Below are positions 1-8,811 of a stretch of 64,000 bases of DNA, one piece after another; within the stretch, counting starts at the first letter, position 1, and the number at the start of each line of letters is the position of its first letter. The translations under genes and the position numbers were made by a program. Below the pieces are notes generated by a model. It saw only the letters and a list, made by a program, of their open reading frames with translations. It had not been told where the DNA came from and did no database searches. This DNA is from an uncultured Sphingomonas sp. (GTDB lineage: Bacteria > Pseudomonadota > Alphaproteobacteria > Sphingomonadales > Sphingomonadaceae): positions 1 through 64,000 of the forward strand of contig NZ_CAJYVU010000103.1 of NCBI RefSeq assembly GCF_913778135.1, read 5' to 3'.

Positions 1-2
1 AA

Positions 3-161
3 GGTCCCGGTGCGTACGCGATCTTCGATACGTTCGACACAGAGGAGGATCGGCAGGCCCATCTCGACGGCAAGGTTGCCGCCGCACTGATGGACAAGGC
101 AGAAGAACTGTTTTCTGAACCGCCGCAGATTCACAAGTTCACCCTGCTGGCCGCGAAATAG
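3..161 (+). CDS. C-terminal fragment of an antibiotic biosynthesis monooxygenase (ABM)-like small protein (truncated by window edge)
   Basis: Frame 3 reads GPGAYAIFDTFDTEEDRQAHLDGKVAAALMDKAEELFSEPPQIHKFTLLAAK*, which resembles ABM/YgiN-like C-termini. Confidence 0.55.
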   Translation, partial: GPGAYAIFDTFDTEEDRQAHLDGKVAAALMDKAEELFSEPPQIHKFTLLAAK

Positions 162-267
162 CCAAGCGGTCGGCACCCTAGCGCGTCGCTCTCATCGCCC
201 GCGTGGGGGGGGCCGGGCGCGGCGGTGCGTTGGGCGGCTTTCCCCGAACCGGCCACGGAGATACTCC

Positions 268-466
268 ATGCGCACCACCCAGACGCTCGACCTGAACGAC
301 GCGCGGACGATCATCGATGCGGGGATCGCGGAGGCCGAGCGGATCGGCAACCCGATGAACATCGCGGTGGTAGACGCGGGCGGCTGCCTCCTAGCGTTCG
401 CGCGGATGGACGATGCGTGGCGCGGCAGCGTCGACATCGCGATCGGCAAGGCGTGGAAAGCCGGGG
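268..466 (+). pseudogene. GlcG/HbpS (DUF336)-like heme-binding protein, 3' truncated at the junction with virB1
   Basis: MRTTQTLDLNDARTIIDAGIAEAERIGNPMNIAVVDAGGCLLAFARMDDAWRGSVDIAIGKAW is typical GlcG/HbpS, then identity stops abruptly. Confidence 0.7.
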
Positions 467-722
467 TTTCGAGCTGGCGATCGGGGTGAACGGCCTTGCC
501 CGGCAGCCCGCGCCGGCAACGAGCGTCGCGCAGGCGGTGCAGACCGCGCGCTCCTATGTCGACAAGGGCTATTCGGTCGATCTCGGCCTCGGACAGATCA
601 ACTCGCGGAACATGAAGGCCCTCGGCCTGACGTGGGACAACGTGTTCGATCCCTGCGCCAACATCGCCGCTGCGGGTGCGGTGCTGTCCGGCAATTATCG
701 GAGCGTGCGCGCGGGGCTTCAC
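467..722 (+). pseudogene. virB1: VirB1 lytic transglycosylase, internal fragment (plus-strand half)
   Basis: GFELAIGVNGLARQPAPATSVAQAVQTARSYVDKGYSVDLGLGQINSRNMKALGLTWDNVFDPCANIAAAGAVLSGNYRSVRAGLH; continues on the minus strand at 1649. Confidence 0.75.
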
Positions 723-869
723 CGCGGCGACGACGAGGCCATAGATGGGGTTCGTTGTGCCGATCAGGGTGATGACCGAAGCCAGCAGGATCACCACGGC
801 CGCCTCGATCGGGATGCCCGCGAAGAGCGCGGGCCGCGTCACCGCCAAGAACAGCGTGTTGCGCGCCAT
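723..869 (-). pseudogene. virB3: VirB3 N-terminal half (inverted segment)
   Basis: MARNTLFLAVTRPALFAGIPIEAAVVILLASVITLIGTTNPIYGLVVAAV; the rest of VirB3 is on the plus strand from 1650. Confidence 0.75.
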
Positions 870-954
870 CACTTCCCGTTCTTCGTCCACGCTACGCACT
901 CCACGAGATACAGGCGGAAGCGGGGTGTGGGGGGGCGCCCCGCTTCCATGAGGA

Positions 955-1320
955 TCAGCCCTGGAGCTGATCGACGATCCACGGCGCCGAGAAGATGATC
1001 GCGATGCCGATGATGACGGTGACGAGCGCGCCTGTGTTGACCCGACCCGTCAGCCACCCGAAGCCGGCTGCGATCAGCGCGAGGATCGCCACGATGCGCA
1101 GGAGGCCGTTGCTCAGCAGCCCGAGGACCGCGTTGCCGAAGCTCTCCAGATTGGTTTGCGCGAATGCCGGCTCAGCCGACAGCAGCGAGGTCAACGCCAC
1201 CAGGCTGAACATCGACAGCACCCGCGAAACCTTGCGCTGGCGCGGGGTCATCGCGTCGACGCGGGCGGTGACACGGGCTCGGAGGGCCAGCGCCGGCCCA
1301 CCGAAAGATGCGAGAGTCAT
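955..1320 (-). CDS. virB2: TrbC/VirB2-like pilin
   Basis: 121 aa with signal peptide-like segment and two hydrophobic helices, adjacent to VirB1 and VirB3 parts. Confidence 0.7.
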   Translation of the reverse strand: MTLASFGGPALALRARVTARVDAMTPRQRKVSRVLSMFSLVALTSLLSAEPAFAQTNLESFGNAVLGLLSNGLLRIVAILALIAAGFGWLTGRVNTGALVTVIIGIAIIFSAPWIVDQLQG

Positions 1321-1649
1321 CGGTTTTCTCCTTCTCCGGCGAGCCGCGCTCGCTCATATTCCGCCCTCGCAAACACGTCCCACGACGGCGGTGGTGGTGG
1401 TGGCGCAGCCTTGGGCTGCTCCGCAGCAGACGTGTTTTCCTCGACCAGCGCGGCGAGCTGCGCAGCGGCGCTCGACCTTTCGCCAGTATCCGGTGCGCCG
1501 GTGAACGCGCTCACGCGGATCGCGAGGGGCTGGATGCCGTCGGCGAAGCCGGCGTTGCCGACGACCTTTCCGACATAGCCGTTGGAGAAGCCACGCGACT
1601 GCGACCCAGTGTTGTACATGGAGAGGGCGATGCTCAGCGCGCGCTGAGG
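1317..1649 (-). pseudogene. virB1: VirB1 C-terminal half (inverted segment)
   Basis: PQRALSIALSMYNTGSQSRGFSNGYVGKVVGNAG... completes the plus-strand VirB1 fragment ending at 722. Confidence 0.75.
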
Positions 1650-1772
1650 GTGATGTTCGGTATTTCGCGCCTTGTGGTCCGGCACGACGTCAACGCCTTC
1701 CGCCTGATCTTCCTATGGGGCCGCACCAAGGCGGCCAACCGCAACCGCGTCTTTTGGGGCGGGTCGAGCTAG
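1650..1772 (+). pseudogene. virB3: VirB3 C-terminal half
   Basis: VMFGISRLVVRHDVNAFRLIFLWGRTKAANRNRVFWGGSS*; in frame with the minus-strand half if 723-1649 is re-inverted. Confidence 0.7.
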
Positions 1773-1788
1773 GGTCAGGACTCACTAA

Positions 1789-2178
1789 TCACAGCCAGAA
1801 GATGACGGTGGCCGCGAGGGCAACGGCAGAGAAGAAGACGGTTGGGCAGCGGTCATAGCGGGTGGCGACGCGACGCCAGTCTTTCAGGCGGCCGAACATG
1901 ATTTCGATGCGACTGCGGCGCCGGTAGCGGCGCTTGTCGTATCTTACGGGCTCGTTGCGGGCTCTGCGGCCAGGGATGCAGGGCTGGATGCTCTTGGCCT
2001 GCAGCGCATCCCTGAACCAGTCTGCGTCGTAGCCGCGATCGCCGAGAAGCCACTGTGCTTTCGGTAGATCGTCGAGCAGCCCTGCCGCGCCGGTGTAGTC
2101 GCTGACCTGGCCGGCGGTCATGAAGAAGCTCAGCGAGCGCCCGTTTGCATCGGCGACGGCATGAAGTTTGGTGTTCAT
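1789..2178 (-). CDS. IS5-family transposase, orfB (DDE C-terminal part)
   Basis: MNTKLHAVADANGRSLSFFMTAGQVSDYTGAAGLL...IEIMFGRLKDWRRVATRYDRC, DDE_Tnp IS5-type; reads -1 relative to orfA. Confidence 0.9.
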   Translation of the reverse strand: MNTKLHAVADANGRSLSFFMTAGQVSDYTGAAGLLDDLPKAQWLLGDRGYDADWFRDALQAKSIQPCIPGRRARNEPVRYDKRRYRRRSRIEIMFGRLKDWRRVATRYDRCPTVFFSAVALAATVIFWL

Positions 2179-2198
2179 GCCGCCTTTGGTGCGACCGA

Positions 2199-2546
2199 TC
2201 AGGCGGCCAAGATCCCCTTTTTAACCCGTAGGCTCGATGCCGTGCGGTGCGCCTTCAAGTAGGTCGGGTCGATCATGACCGTTCCTGGCTCCGCGCCTGC
2301 GGTCGCCAACCCCTCCATCATGCGCGTAAACACGCCTGCCGCCCCCCAGCGCTTCCACCGATTGTAGAGCGTCTTGGATGAACCATAGGCGCTCGGCGCA
2401 TCACGCCAGCGCAGCCCGTTCCTGGTGACGAACACGATGCCGCTCAGCACCCGCCGGTCATCAACCCGAGGCTTGCCGTGGCTCCTGGGAAAGAACGGCC
2501 GCAGCCGCTCGATCTGCTCGTCCGTCAGCCAAAACAGGTCACTCAT
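2199..2546 (-). CDS. IS5-family transposase, orfA (DUF4096-like N-terminal part)
   Basis: MSDLFWLTDEQIERLRPFFPRSHGKPRVDDRRVLSGIVFVTRNGLRWRDAP..., ends near GTTAAAAAGGGG frameshift site. Confidence 0.9.
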   Translation of the reverse strand: MSDLFWLTDEQIERLRPFFPRSHGKPRVDDRRVLSGIVFVTRNGLRWRDAPSAYGSSKTLYNRWKRWGAAGVFTRMMEGLATAGAEPGTVMIDPTYLKAHRTASSLRVKKGILAA

Positions 2547-2605
2547 CCCGGTCTCCCTGCGGAGCCTGAATCAGATTGCGACACTCACATCAATGGGTCC
2601 TGACC

Positions 2606-3284
2606 CTAATACGACATCCAGTTGGGGATCGGCATCGCGGCTCCTTCGAACTCGATGGGTATGATCGGGCCGATAGCCTTCATCCCACTATTCATCCGCG
2701 AGGGAATGCGTGCCGTCAGGTGGATGACCAAGCGGCCTTGTGGCATCGAGGGTGCCACCATCTTGCTTACGCTGATGCCCAGTTCGGACAGTTCCCGCTC
2801 GGTCAGGTTCTGTGATCGAAATCTCAGGCCACCTCGCTTCTTCAGCTCAAGTTCGAACCTCTTCATCACGTATCCATTTGCGGACCTCGTCCATCCGATG
2901 CGGATCAGGGCGCTTTCGCGCTTCAGGTCCTCTGTCGCCGCCTCGATCAGATCGGCCGGAGGGGACCAGGGAGACGTGCCGAATCGACATGTAAGGAAGA
3001 TCTCCGAAGGTCTGCCGGTTCGGAGGCCTCGACCGCCGTATCCATCCGGTCCCGTGTCCCGCCACACGCAGAAGTACGCCGCGGGGTTCAGACGACGTGG
3101 CGAACCATCGAGCCGCTTCGTTCCGACGTCCGTTTCACCAGAACTCTGGGTAGGTTTAACATCGTATGCGTGGAGGGTGTGGCGACCATTCGCTTCGTAG
3201 GTCAGCGTGGCGCGATGCCCGTCGCTTGCGGCCAGTGTCGCCGCCGCGACGAGCGGCAGAATGATCGGTGATGCACGGTTCACG
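2606..3284 (-). CDS. Putative secreted hypothetical protein, stop codon falls on the IS boundary
   Basis: GTG start VNRASPIILPLVAAATLAASDG (signal-like) ... NWMSY*; TAG stop spans target TA plus first IS base. Confidence 0.45.
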
Positions 3285-3522
3285 CAGGTCCTCCGCTTCT
3301 GAGCGATCAGTTTCGTAGCAAGCTGACGTGAAGATTTTATCGAGCGTCGCTCGGCTTGGTCGGTTTCGCGACGACGATCAATCGCAGCTGGTCCTGAGCA
3401 AGGGCAATGAGAAACTAACCGCGTGAAGGATCGGCTCGTCTGCTCGCATGGCATGACGGCACGTGTTCAACGGCGTCCGCGTTACCGCTTTCTTTGTCGA
3501 AGAGGCGATCGCCTCGGCTGAT

Positions 3523-4541
3523 TCACGGGCCGCAGGGCCAGGTACGGCCCGAGCCGGTGCAGAAGAGCAGGCGCGGCTGACTGATCCGGATCGAGGTGGC
3601 CGACTCCGTCATGAACACGTCGTTCGTGACGTCGATGATCGTCATCTCGCTTGAGAGCATCGGATGCTCGATCAGGTCGGTGATAGGTCGGCCTTTGCAG
3701 GTCGCGAGCGTGGCCGCGGGTAGCGTGACGCAAACCCGCACCGTATCTCGGTTCCACGAGAGGTCGGAGGCGGGATCGTGTCCGTGGGATCGGAATGCGC
3801 CGTCGTGCGCGAACACGGTCACGTTGAGCGGGTGCTTCGGCCATCCGGATCCAGCCAGCGAGCGGAGCCAAGCCTGCGGATCGGCGAACGTCGACACGGC
3901 GGCGAGCGTGAGCATGTCGATGGAGCCGCTCGCTCCTGCGACGTCGAACGCGCGTCTCGCGGCATAGCGGGGAGCCATGTCCTCGCTCCATCGGCCGACC
4001 CGGTCATCAAACGTGTCGAGATCATCAACCGGAATGTCGTCGATCTTACCTCGAAGTTGGGTGTCGAGGCCTTCGAGCCTGACCCTGACGCTCGGCTCCG
4101 AGACCTTCGTGCGTCGCTCCGCAGTCAGCTGGATGTCGATCAGCCGTCCCGAGTTCCCGTCGTCGGCGCGCCGCGACAGGATCCTGCGGGCTCTGAGACG
4201 CAGATCGTGCAGGGTGTCCGAGAGGTTCTCCGATCCCAGGTTGAGATAGGAGATGATCGACGCCGCGGCCTCGTCCGCCGCCAGAGGCGCCATCCAGAAC
4301 GGGAACCCCTCTTCCTCGATGTCCTCGGTGAAGCCGTGAAAGGTGCGGAGCACGACGCCCGGGGCGAGTTCGAAGTGGATCTGGTAGACGTACACGTCCG
4401 CGTCGGTCTCGCAGGTCGCGGCGCCCAGCATGCGCGGCACGCGCTCGCCGCGTTGCCGGAACGACGCGCCGATCCGGCCGTGGATCAGGCGAACGTCCTC
4501 GCGAACGAGGTCGAGCCCCCCAGTCGTCTTCCAATTCCTCA
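3523..4541 (-). CDS. Hypothetical protein (start MRNWKTTGGLDLV...)
   Basis: Long ORF with coherent composition; no family recognised. Confidence 0.55.
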
Positions 4542-4997
4542 TCTTCTCTCTCCGATCACCGCGTCGCTCGATCGTCTCGGATCGGGCGACGTGAGCTCCG
4601 TGCTCTTCGACGTTCGCCGCCGAGCGGTCGCGAGGCGTCGCGCTGACCGGATGCGCCTCTCGACCTCTGGTTCTAGGTTGGAAGAGCCTCCGGGAGAAAT
4701 CAGCCCCGTCCGCGTCGTCCAGGTCGCTCGGGCGTGAGGGCCATCCTGTTCGGCTATGGTTCGCAGCGCTCGCCCGGGACGGGTGACGTGATCGCTCCAT
4801 CGAGCGAGAACGTTGTTCGATGAAGCGGTGGTGGCGTTTCCTCGCGGACGTGGGGCGGCTGGAATGCCGAAGGCGGGACGTGGGTACGCCAGTCCAACGC
4901 GGCGCGCTGTCCGTTCAATCGAGCCATGTTCGAAGGGGCGTGAGGACGAAGGCGTCTTCGCCGTGAAACCTTGACCTGGCGGGCGGCCGGCCGATCT

Positions 4998-5312
4998 TCA
5001 GGGCTGGTGCGGCTCCTCCGTCGCCATCGCTCCGCGATCCGCCGCGTGGTCGAGATAAGAGGCCAGTCGCTTCACCGTGTCGACCCGCGCTCGGTACGTC
5101 ACCGTCCTGCCGCTCTTAGTCGATGAGACAAGCCCGGCCCGCGACATGATCGCGAGGTGGGGGGACATGAGGTTGCGCGCGATGCCGAGCGCGTCGGCGA
5201 GTTCGCTCGACGCGAGGCCGCCCGGCAGCGCTTCGACCAGGATCTGGTAGGCGACCAGTCGCGTCGGTTGAGCGAGCGCGCTCATCGTCTGTATCGCCGT
5301 CATCTTTTCCAC
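4998..5312 (-). CDS. ArsR-family HTH transcriptional regulator
   Basis: MEKMTAIQTMSALAQPTRLVAYQILVEALPGGLASSELADALGIARNLMSPHLAIMSRAGLVSSTKSGRTVTYRAR: ArsR winged-helix pattern. Confidence 0.9.
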   Translation of the reverse strand: MEKMTAIQTMSALAQPTRLVAYQILVEALPGGLASSELADALGIARNLMSPHLAIMSRAGLVSSTKSGRTVTYRARVDTVKRLASYLDHAADRGAMATEEPHQP

Positions 5313-5382
5313 GCTCCCACTCTAGGTGGACGCGCTCGTCCCGCAAGGCCGCGCGAGAACGAGCCGGTGCGGCGCCACAATA

Positions 5383-5408
5383 ATTCAACTATACAACGAT
5401 AGTTGAAT
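5383..5408. promoter_or_regulatory. Palindromic operator, probably bound by the adjacent ArsR regulator
   Basis: ATTCAACTAT-acaacg-ATAGTTGAAT, perfect 10-bp arms, in the divergent intergenic region. Confidence 0.7.
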
Positions 5409-5494
5409 AATGCGGTGATCTCCCCACATTGGTCGAGCCGGCGCTCCGTCGCCAAGCTTCGGCACTCGATCACGGCGACGATCGGAGATGTGAC

Positions 5495-6211
5495 ATGGAA
5501 GCCATCACGACCCTGACCAAAACCTTCGAAGCGCCTTCGAGCGTGAGCCTCGCATACGGCTACGTCGATCCGCTGGCCGACGACGCCCCCGGAGACGACG
5601 TCGTCGTCACCACACGCAGGGCGATCGGTCGCGTCGCGCTTGTTGCCTCGGAGGCGGCGTCCCGATTTCAGCGCGAGCGGGTGAGCCATGACGCGATGAG
5701 CTGGCTGTTCGCGCCGCGCGAGCTGTTCGGCGGCGCCTGCGCGATCGACGCCTGTCTCGATCGTGACGCGTGCTTGCGCGGCGTGCTCGTCCACGGACTG
5801 TCTCTCGATCTCGACGTCGCGCCCGAAATCGTCGACGCGCTGACAGCCGAGGATGATGACGAGGACCGGACCGATGGGGACGAGGAAGGCTATGGGGACT
5901 CCGCGGAGCCAGGAGCGCTCCGCCTCTTCACCGCGATGATCGCCGCGTACGACGGCTTCGAGACGATGCACGCGTTCCACGCCTCGTTCGCCACCGAACC
6001 CGCTGAGGTGGCGGGACGACTCTACTGCCGCATGGGCGCGGCGATGGCGAACGCCCGGATCGTCGAGGGCTTCGATCCGTCCGACCCGTTGGTCCTCGCT
6101 CTGGTGTCGAACGCGATGGCCGATCTGCTCTCGATGGTCGCGGCGGACCCGAGATCGGATCTGGCGGCGGGGCTCGACGTGAACATCGAGCAGCGCTTCC
6201 ACTCCGGCTGA
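5495..6211 (+). CDS. Hypothetical protein, divergent from ArsR regulator
   Basis: MEAITTLTKTFEAPSSVSLAYGYVDPL...; ORF without recognised family. Confidence 0.55.
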   Translation: MEAITTLTKTFEAPSSVSLAYGYVDPLADDAPGDDVVVTTRRAIGRVALVASEAASRFQRERVSHDAMSWLFAPRELFGGACAIDACLDRDACLRGVLVHGLSLDLDVAPEIVDALTAEDDDEDRTDGDEEGYGDSAEPGALRLFTAMIAAYDGFETMHAFHASFATEPAEVAGRLYCRMGAAMANARIVEGFDPSDPLVLALVSNAMADLLSMVAADPRSDLAAGLDVNIEQRFHSG

Positions 6212-6259
6212 CGCCTCGGCGCGACCGCCCGACCTCAATCACATCGCTGGAGAACGATC

Positions 6260-7144
6260 ATGCGTGACGTCTCGTGCGCGCCCGGCGAGGTGCGTGCCGT
6301 GAACGACGAGGCCGACGTGTGTGTGCTGCACCGTCTCGACGTGCGCGAAGGGCATACCGGCCTCGGTCGGAAGGACGGCACCCGCATCGGCGTCGTGCTC
6401 GACGTCGAGACCACCGGCATCGGCAACGACGACGTGATCATCGAGCTGGCGCTGCGTCGCTTCCGCTACGACCCCGACGGGGTGATCGTGGCGATCGACA
6501 AGCCCTACTCGTGGTTGGAGGATCCCGGTCGCGTGCTGCCCGAGGACATCATGCGCCTGACCGGAATCACCGACGCCGATCTGGCCGGGCGGACGATCGA
6601 CGACGAGGAGGCGATCCGTCTGCTGTGCTCCGCCACATTCGTCTGCGCGCACAACGCGCGCTTCGATCGTGGACACGTGGAGCGGCGCATGCCGGAGATG
6701 GCCGGGCTCGCCTGGGCGTGCTCCTGCAACGACGTCGACTGGCGGGCGCACGGCTTCGATGGTCGCTCGCTCGGCTGGCTCCTCGCGCAGGTGGGCTGGT
6801 TCCACGACGCGCACCGCGCCGGGGACGACGTCGACGCGGTGATCGAGCTGCTCCGGCACCGGTGCGAGGACGGATCCACGGTCCTCGCCGAGATGCTCGC
6901 GACCGCCTCCGCTCCGTCGTGGCGCTTCGAGGCGGTCGGCGCCGCCTTCGAGCTGAAGGATGCGCTGCGCCTGCGCGGATACCGTTGGGATCCGACGCGC
7001 AAGGCGTGGTGGCGCGAGGTGCCGGACGCGCGACGCGTCGAAGAGGAGTGGTGGCTGTCCGGGCACGTCTACTCCGCTGACGCCAATCCCAAGGCGCTCG
7101 GTCCGCGGGTCGAACGCGTCACCTGGCACGAACGCTACGCGTGA
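6260..7144 (+). CDS. DnaQ-like DEDD 3'-5' exonuclease with C-terminal DUF5710-like domain
   Basis: GVVLDVETTGIGNDD..., FVCAHNARFDRGHVE, AHRAGDDVDAVIELL (Exo I/II/III motifs); C-terminus AFELKDALRLRGYRWDPTRKAWWREVP. Confidence 0.8.
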   Translation: MRDVSCAPGEVRAVNDEADVCVLHRLDVREGHTGLGRKDGTRIGVVLDVETTGIGNDDVIIELALRRFRYDPDGVIVAIDKPYSWLEDPGRVLPEDIMRLTGITDADLAGRTIDDEEAIRLLCSATFVCAHNARFDRGHVERRMPEMAGLAWACSCNDVDWRAHGFDGRSLGWLLAQVGWFHDAHRAGDDVDAVIELLRHRCEDGSTVLAEMLATASAPSWRFEAVGAAFELKDALRLRGYRWDPTRKAWWREVPDARRVEEEWWLSGHVYSADANPKALGPRVERVTWHERYA

Positions 7145-7216
7145 CGTGCCTACCAGGCGAACCGTGCGGACGGTGACCGGTCCGCTCCATTGATAAGAAA
7201 GCGAAAGGAAAGCGAC

Positions 7217-8017
7217 ATGAAGGACAGGAAGAAGAATTCGCTCACCTCCTCCTCGAAGGCGCTCGCGGTCACCGACCCTCGCGCCGCCATCCTGCGAGCG
7301 GGCGGTGCCGTCTCGCGTCTGGGTTCGCTCGATGCCGCGCAGGTCGACCGCGAAGCCGACGTGGTGCGCGTTCGCGACGCTGAATACGTCACGCGAGAGG
7401 GGGTGGTCGTCGCCGACGAGGTCTACTTCGCGCGGGATGCGAAGCCGACCACGGACGGACCGTGGCTGGGCGAGGCCGACAAGGTGGCCTGGCGCGATCC
7501 GGAGACCGGCTACGACTGCATCGTGCTGCGACACGAGAGCGACGGCACGCTCGGTGGCTACGTCGGCGTTCCGCACGGACATCCGCTCTGGGGCTTTGGC
7601 GCGGACGCGATCCCGTCGGGGCTCGACATCGACGTGCACGGCGGGGTCACCTACGCGCGCATCTGCGCCGAGAGACCCGCGTCCGCTCCGAGGCGACTGG
7701 CGGTCGAGGCTCGTCGGATCTGCCACGCGCACGGAGCGCGCCCGCGCACCCAGCCCGTCGGCGCGGCGGATCGGGACGCATGGTGGTTCGGCTTTCGTTG
7801 CGACCTGGTGCACGACGTCATCCCCGGTCCGCGCGATCACGGCCGACGCCGGGCGCTGGAGGCGGAGGTCGGCGCGATCTACCGCGACGACGCCTACGTG
7901 ATCGCCGAAGTGGGCGTGTTCGCCGCGCAGCTCCGCGCGGTCGCAGACGGCGAGGAGGTGGAGCCCCGCTCCGATCCGCCGCCGCCCGCGGCACTCGATC
8001 CGAAGCGGGGATCGTGA
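7217..8017 (+). CDS. Hypothetical protein
   Basis: ORF starting MKDRKKNSLTSSSKALAV; 2-bp gap to next start suggests coupling. Confidence 0.55.
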   Translation: MKDRKKNSLTSSSKALAVTDPRAAILRAGGAVSRLGSLDAAQVDREADVVRVRDAEYVTREGVVVADEVYFARDAKPTTDGPWLGEADKVAWRDPETGYDCIVLRHESDGTLGGYVGVPHGHPLWGFGADAIPSGLDIDVHGGVTYARICAERPASAPRRLAVEARRICHAHGARPRTQPVGAADRDAWWFGFRCDLVHDVIPGPRDHGRRRALEAEVGAIYRDDAYVIAEVGVFAAQLRAVADGEEVEPRSDPPPPAALDPKRGS

Positions 8018-8019
8018 GG

Positions 8020-8811
8020 ATGGCGTTCGCCTACGACCCGAACCTGCCCTGGGGCTGGTGGCTGATCCGTTCCGGCTCGATGTTCGAGGATGCGGACGGA
8101 CGGCGCTGGGATAGCGTGCGCGAGGCGTTCTGGCACGGGCGCCTGCGCTTCCCGGTCACGTCGTCGACGGACGAGCAGCTCGAACTGCTGCTTCGGCTGC
8201 TGCTCTCGATCGAATATCGCCTTCGGCCCGGTAGGGAGCGGGCGTTCGGGTTCTTCCACGGCGACCTCGTGCTCGAGCGCTTCTACATGAGCTGGCTGGC
8301 CTCCGTGGGGCTGCTGGGTTCGGGCGAGCCGACCGACTTCGATGGGCGAGACAGCCCCATGTCCGCCTTCCTCAGTCCGGAGGGCCGCGCAGCCATGCTG
8401 ATGCTGCAGGCGACGCGCGAGCCCGCCTGGGTCGATCTGCCGGCGTCGGAACTGCTTGATGCGATCGCCGCCGCGCGTCGCGACGATGCGGACGAGGCAC
8501 GCGAGCGGGCGATCATGGCGTTCGAGACCTCGGTACGCCGACTACCGAACGTGTTTGAACGCGCTCGGATCGGCAGCCGGCACATGGTGACGCTAACGGG
8601 TCACCTGGTCGATGCTCGCATGCCGACGCGTTCGCGCATGTGGAGCCTGTCCTTCGGGGACGAGCGCGCCCGCGACGACTTCTTCGCCTGGCTGGACGAG
8701 CGCGTCGCCTCGTGGGAGGATTGGGGTCGTCTCGCCTACGATAGGGGTGCCGCCGCGCTGACCGATCACCTGCTGGCGCTGTTCGTCGTCGCGTCCGGAG
8801 GACGATCGTGA
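8020..8811 (+). CDS. Hypothetical protein
   Basis: MAFAYDPNLPWGWWLIRSGSMFEDADGRRWDSVREAFWHGRLRFP...; starts directly after the previous stop. Confidence 0.55.
   Translation: MAFAYDPNLPWGWWLIRSGSMFEDADGRRWDSVREAFWHGRLRFPVTSSTDEQLELLLRLLLSIEYRLRPGRERAFGFFHGDLVLERFYMSWLASVGLLGSGEPTDFDGRDSPMSAFLSPEGRAAMLMLQATREPAWVDLPASELLDAIAAARRDDADEARERAIMAFETSVRRLPNVFERARIGSRHMVTLTGHLVDARMPTRSRMWSLSFGDERARDDFFAWLDERVASWEDWGRLAYDRGAAALTDHLLALFVVASGGRS

Larger units (their letters stand above)
1772..2606 (-). mobile_element. IS5-family (IS427-like group) insertion sequence, ~835 bp, TA target duplication
   Basis: Terminal inverted repeats GGGTCAGGAC...GTCCTGACCC flanked by TA (1770-1771 and 2607-2608); two-ORF transposase inside. 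Confidence 0.85.

Noticed and set aside
467-1772. A working type IV secretion system
   Set aside because: Only virB1-3 pieces are present, split by inversion, with no virB4-virB11 or virD4 in the window
6239-7840. 533-aa minus-strand ORF
   Set aside because: Antisense to the DEDD exonuclease and neighbour; the sense frame has catalytic motifs
7462-8811. 449-aa ORF starting in the alternative frame
   Set aside because: Its first part is an out-of-frame reading of the 7217-8017 gene; only the portion from 8020 looks real
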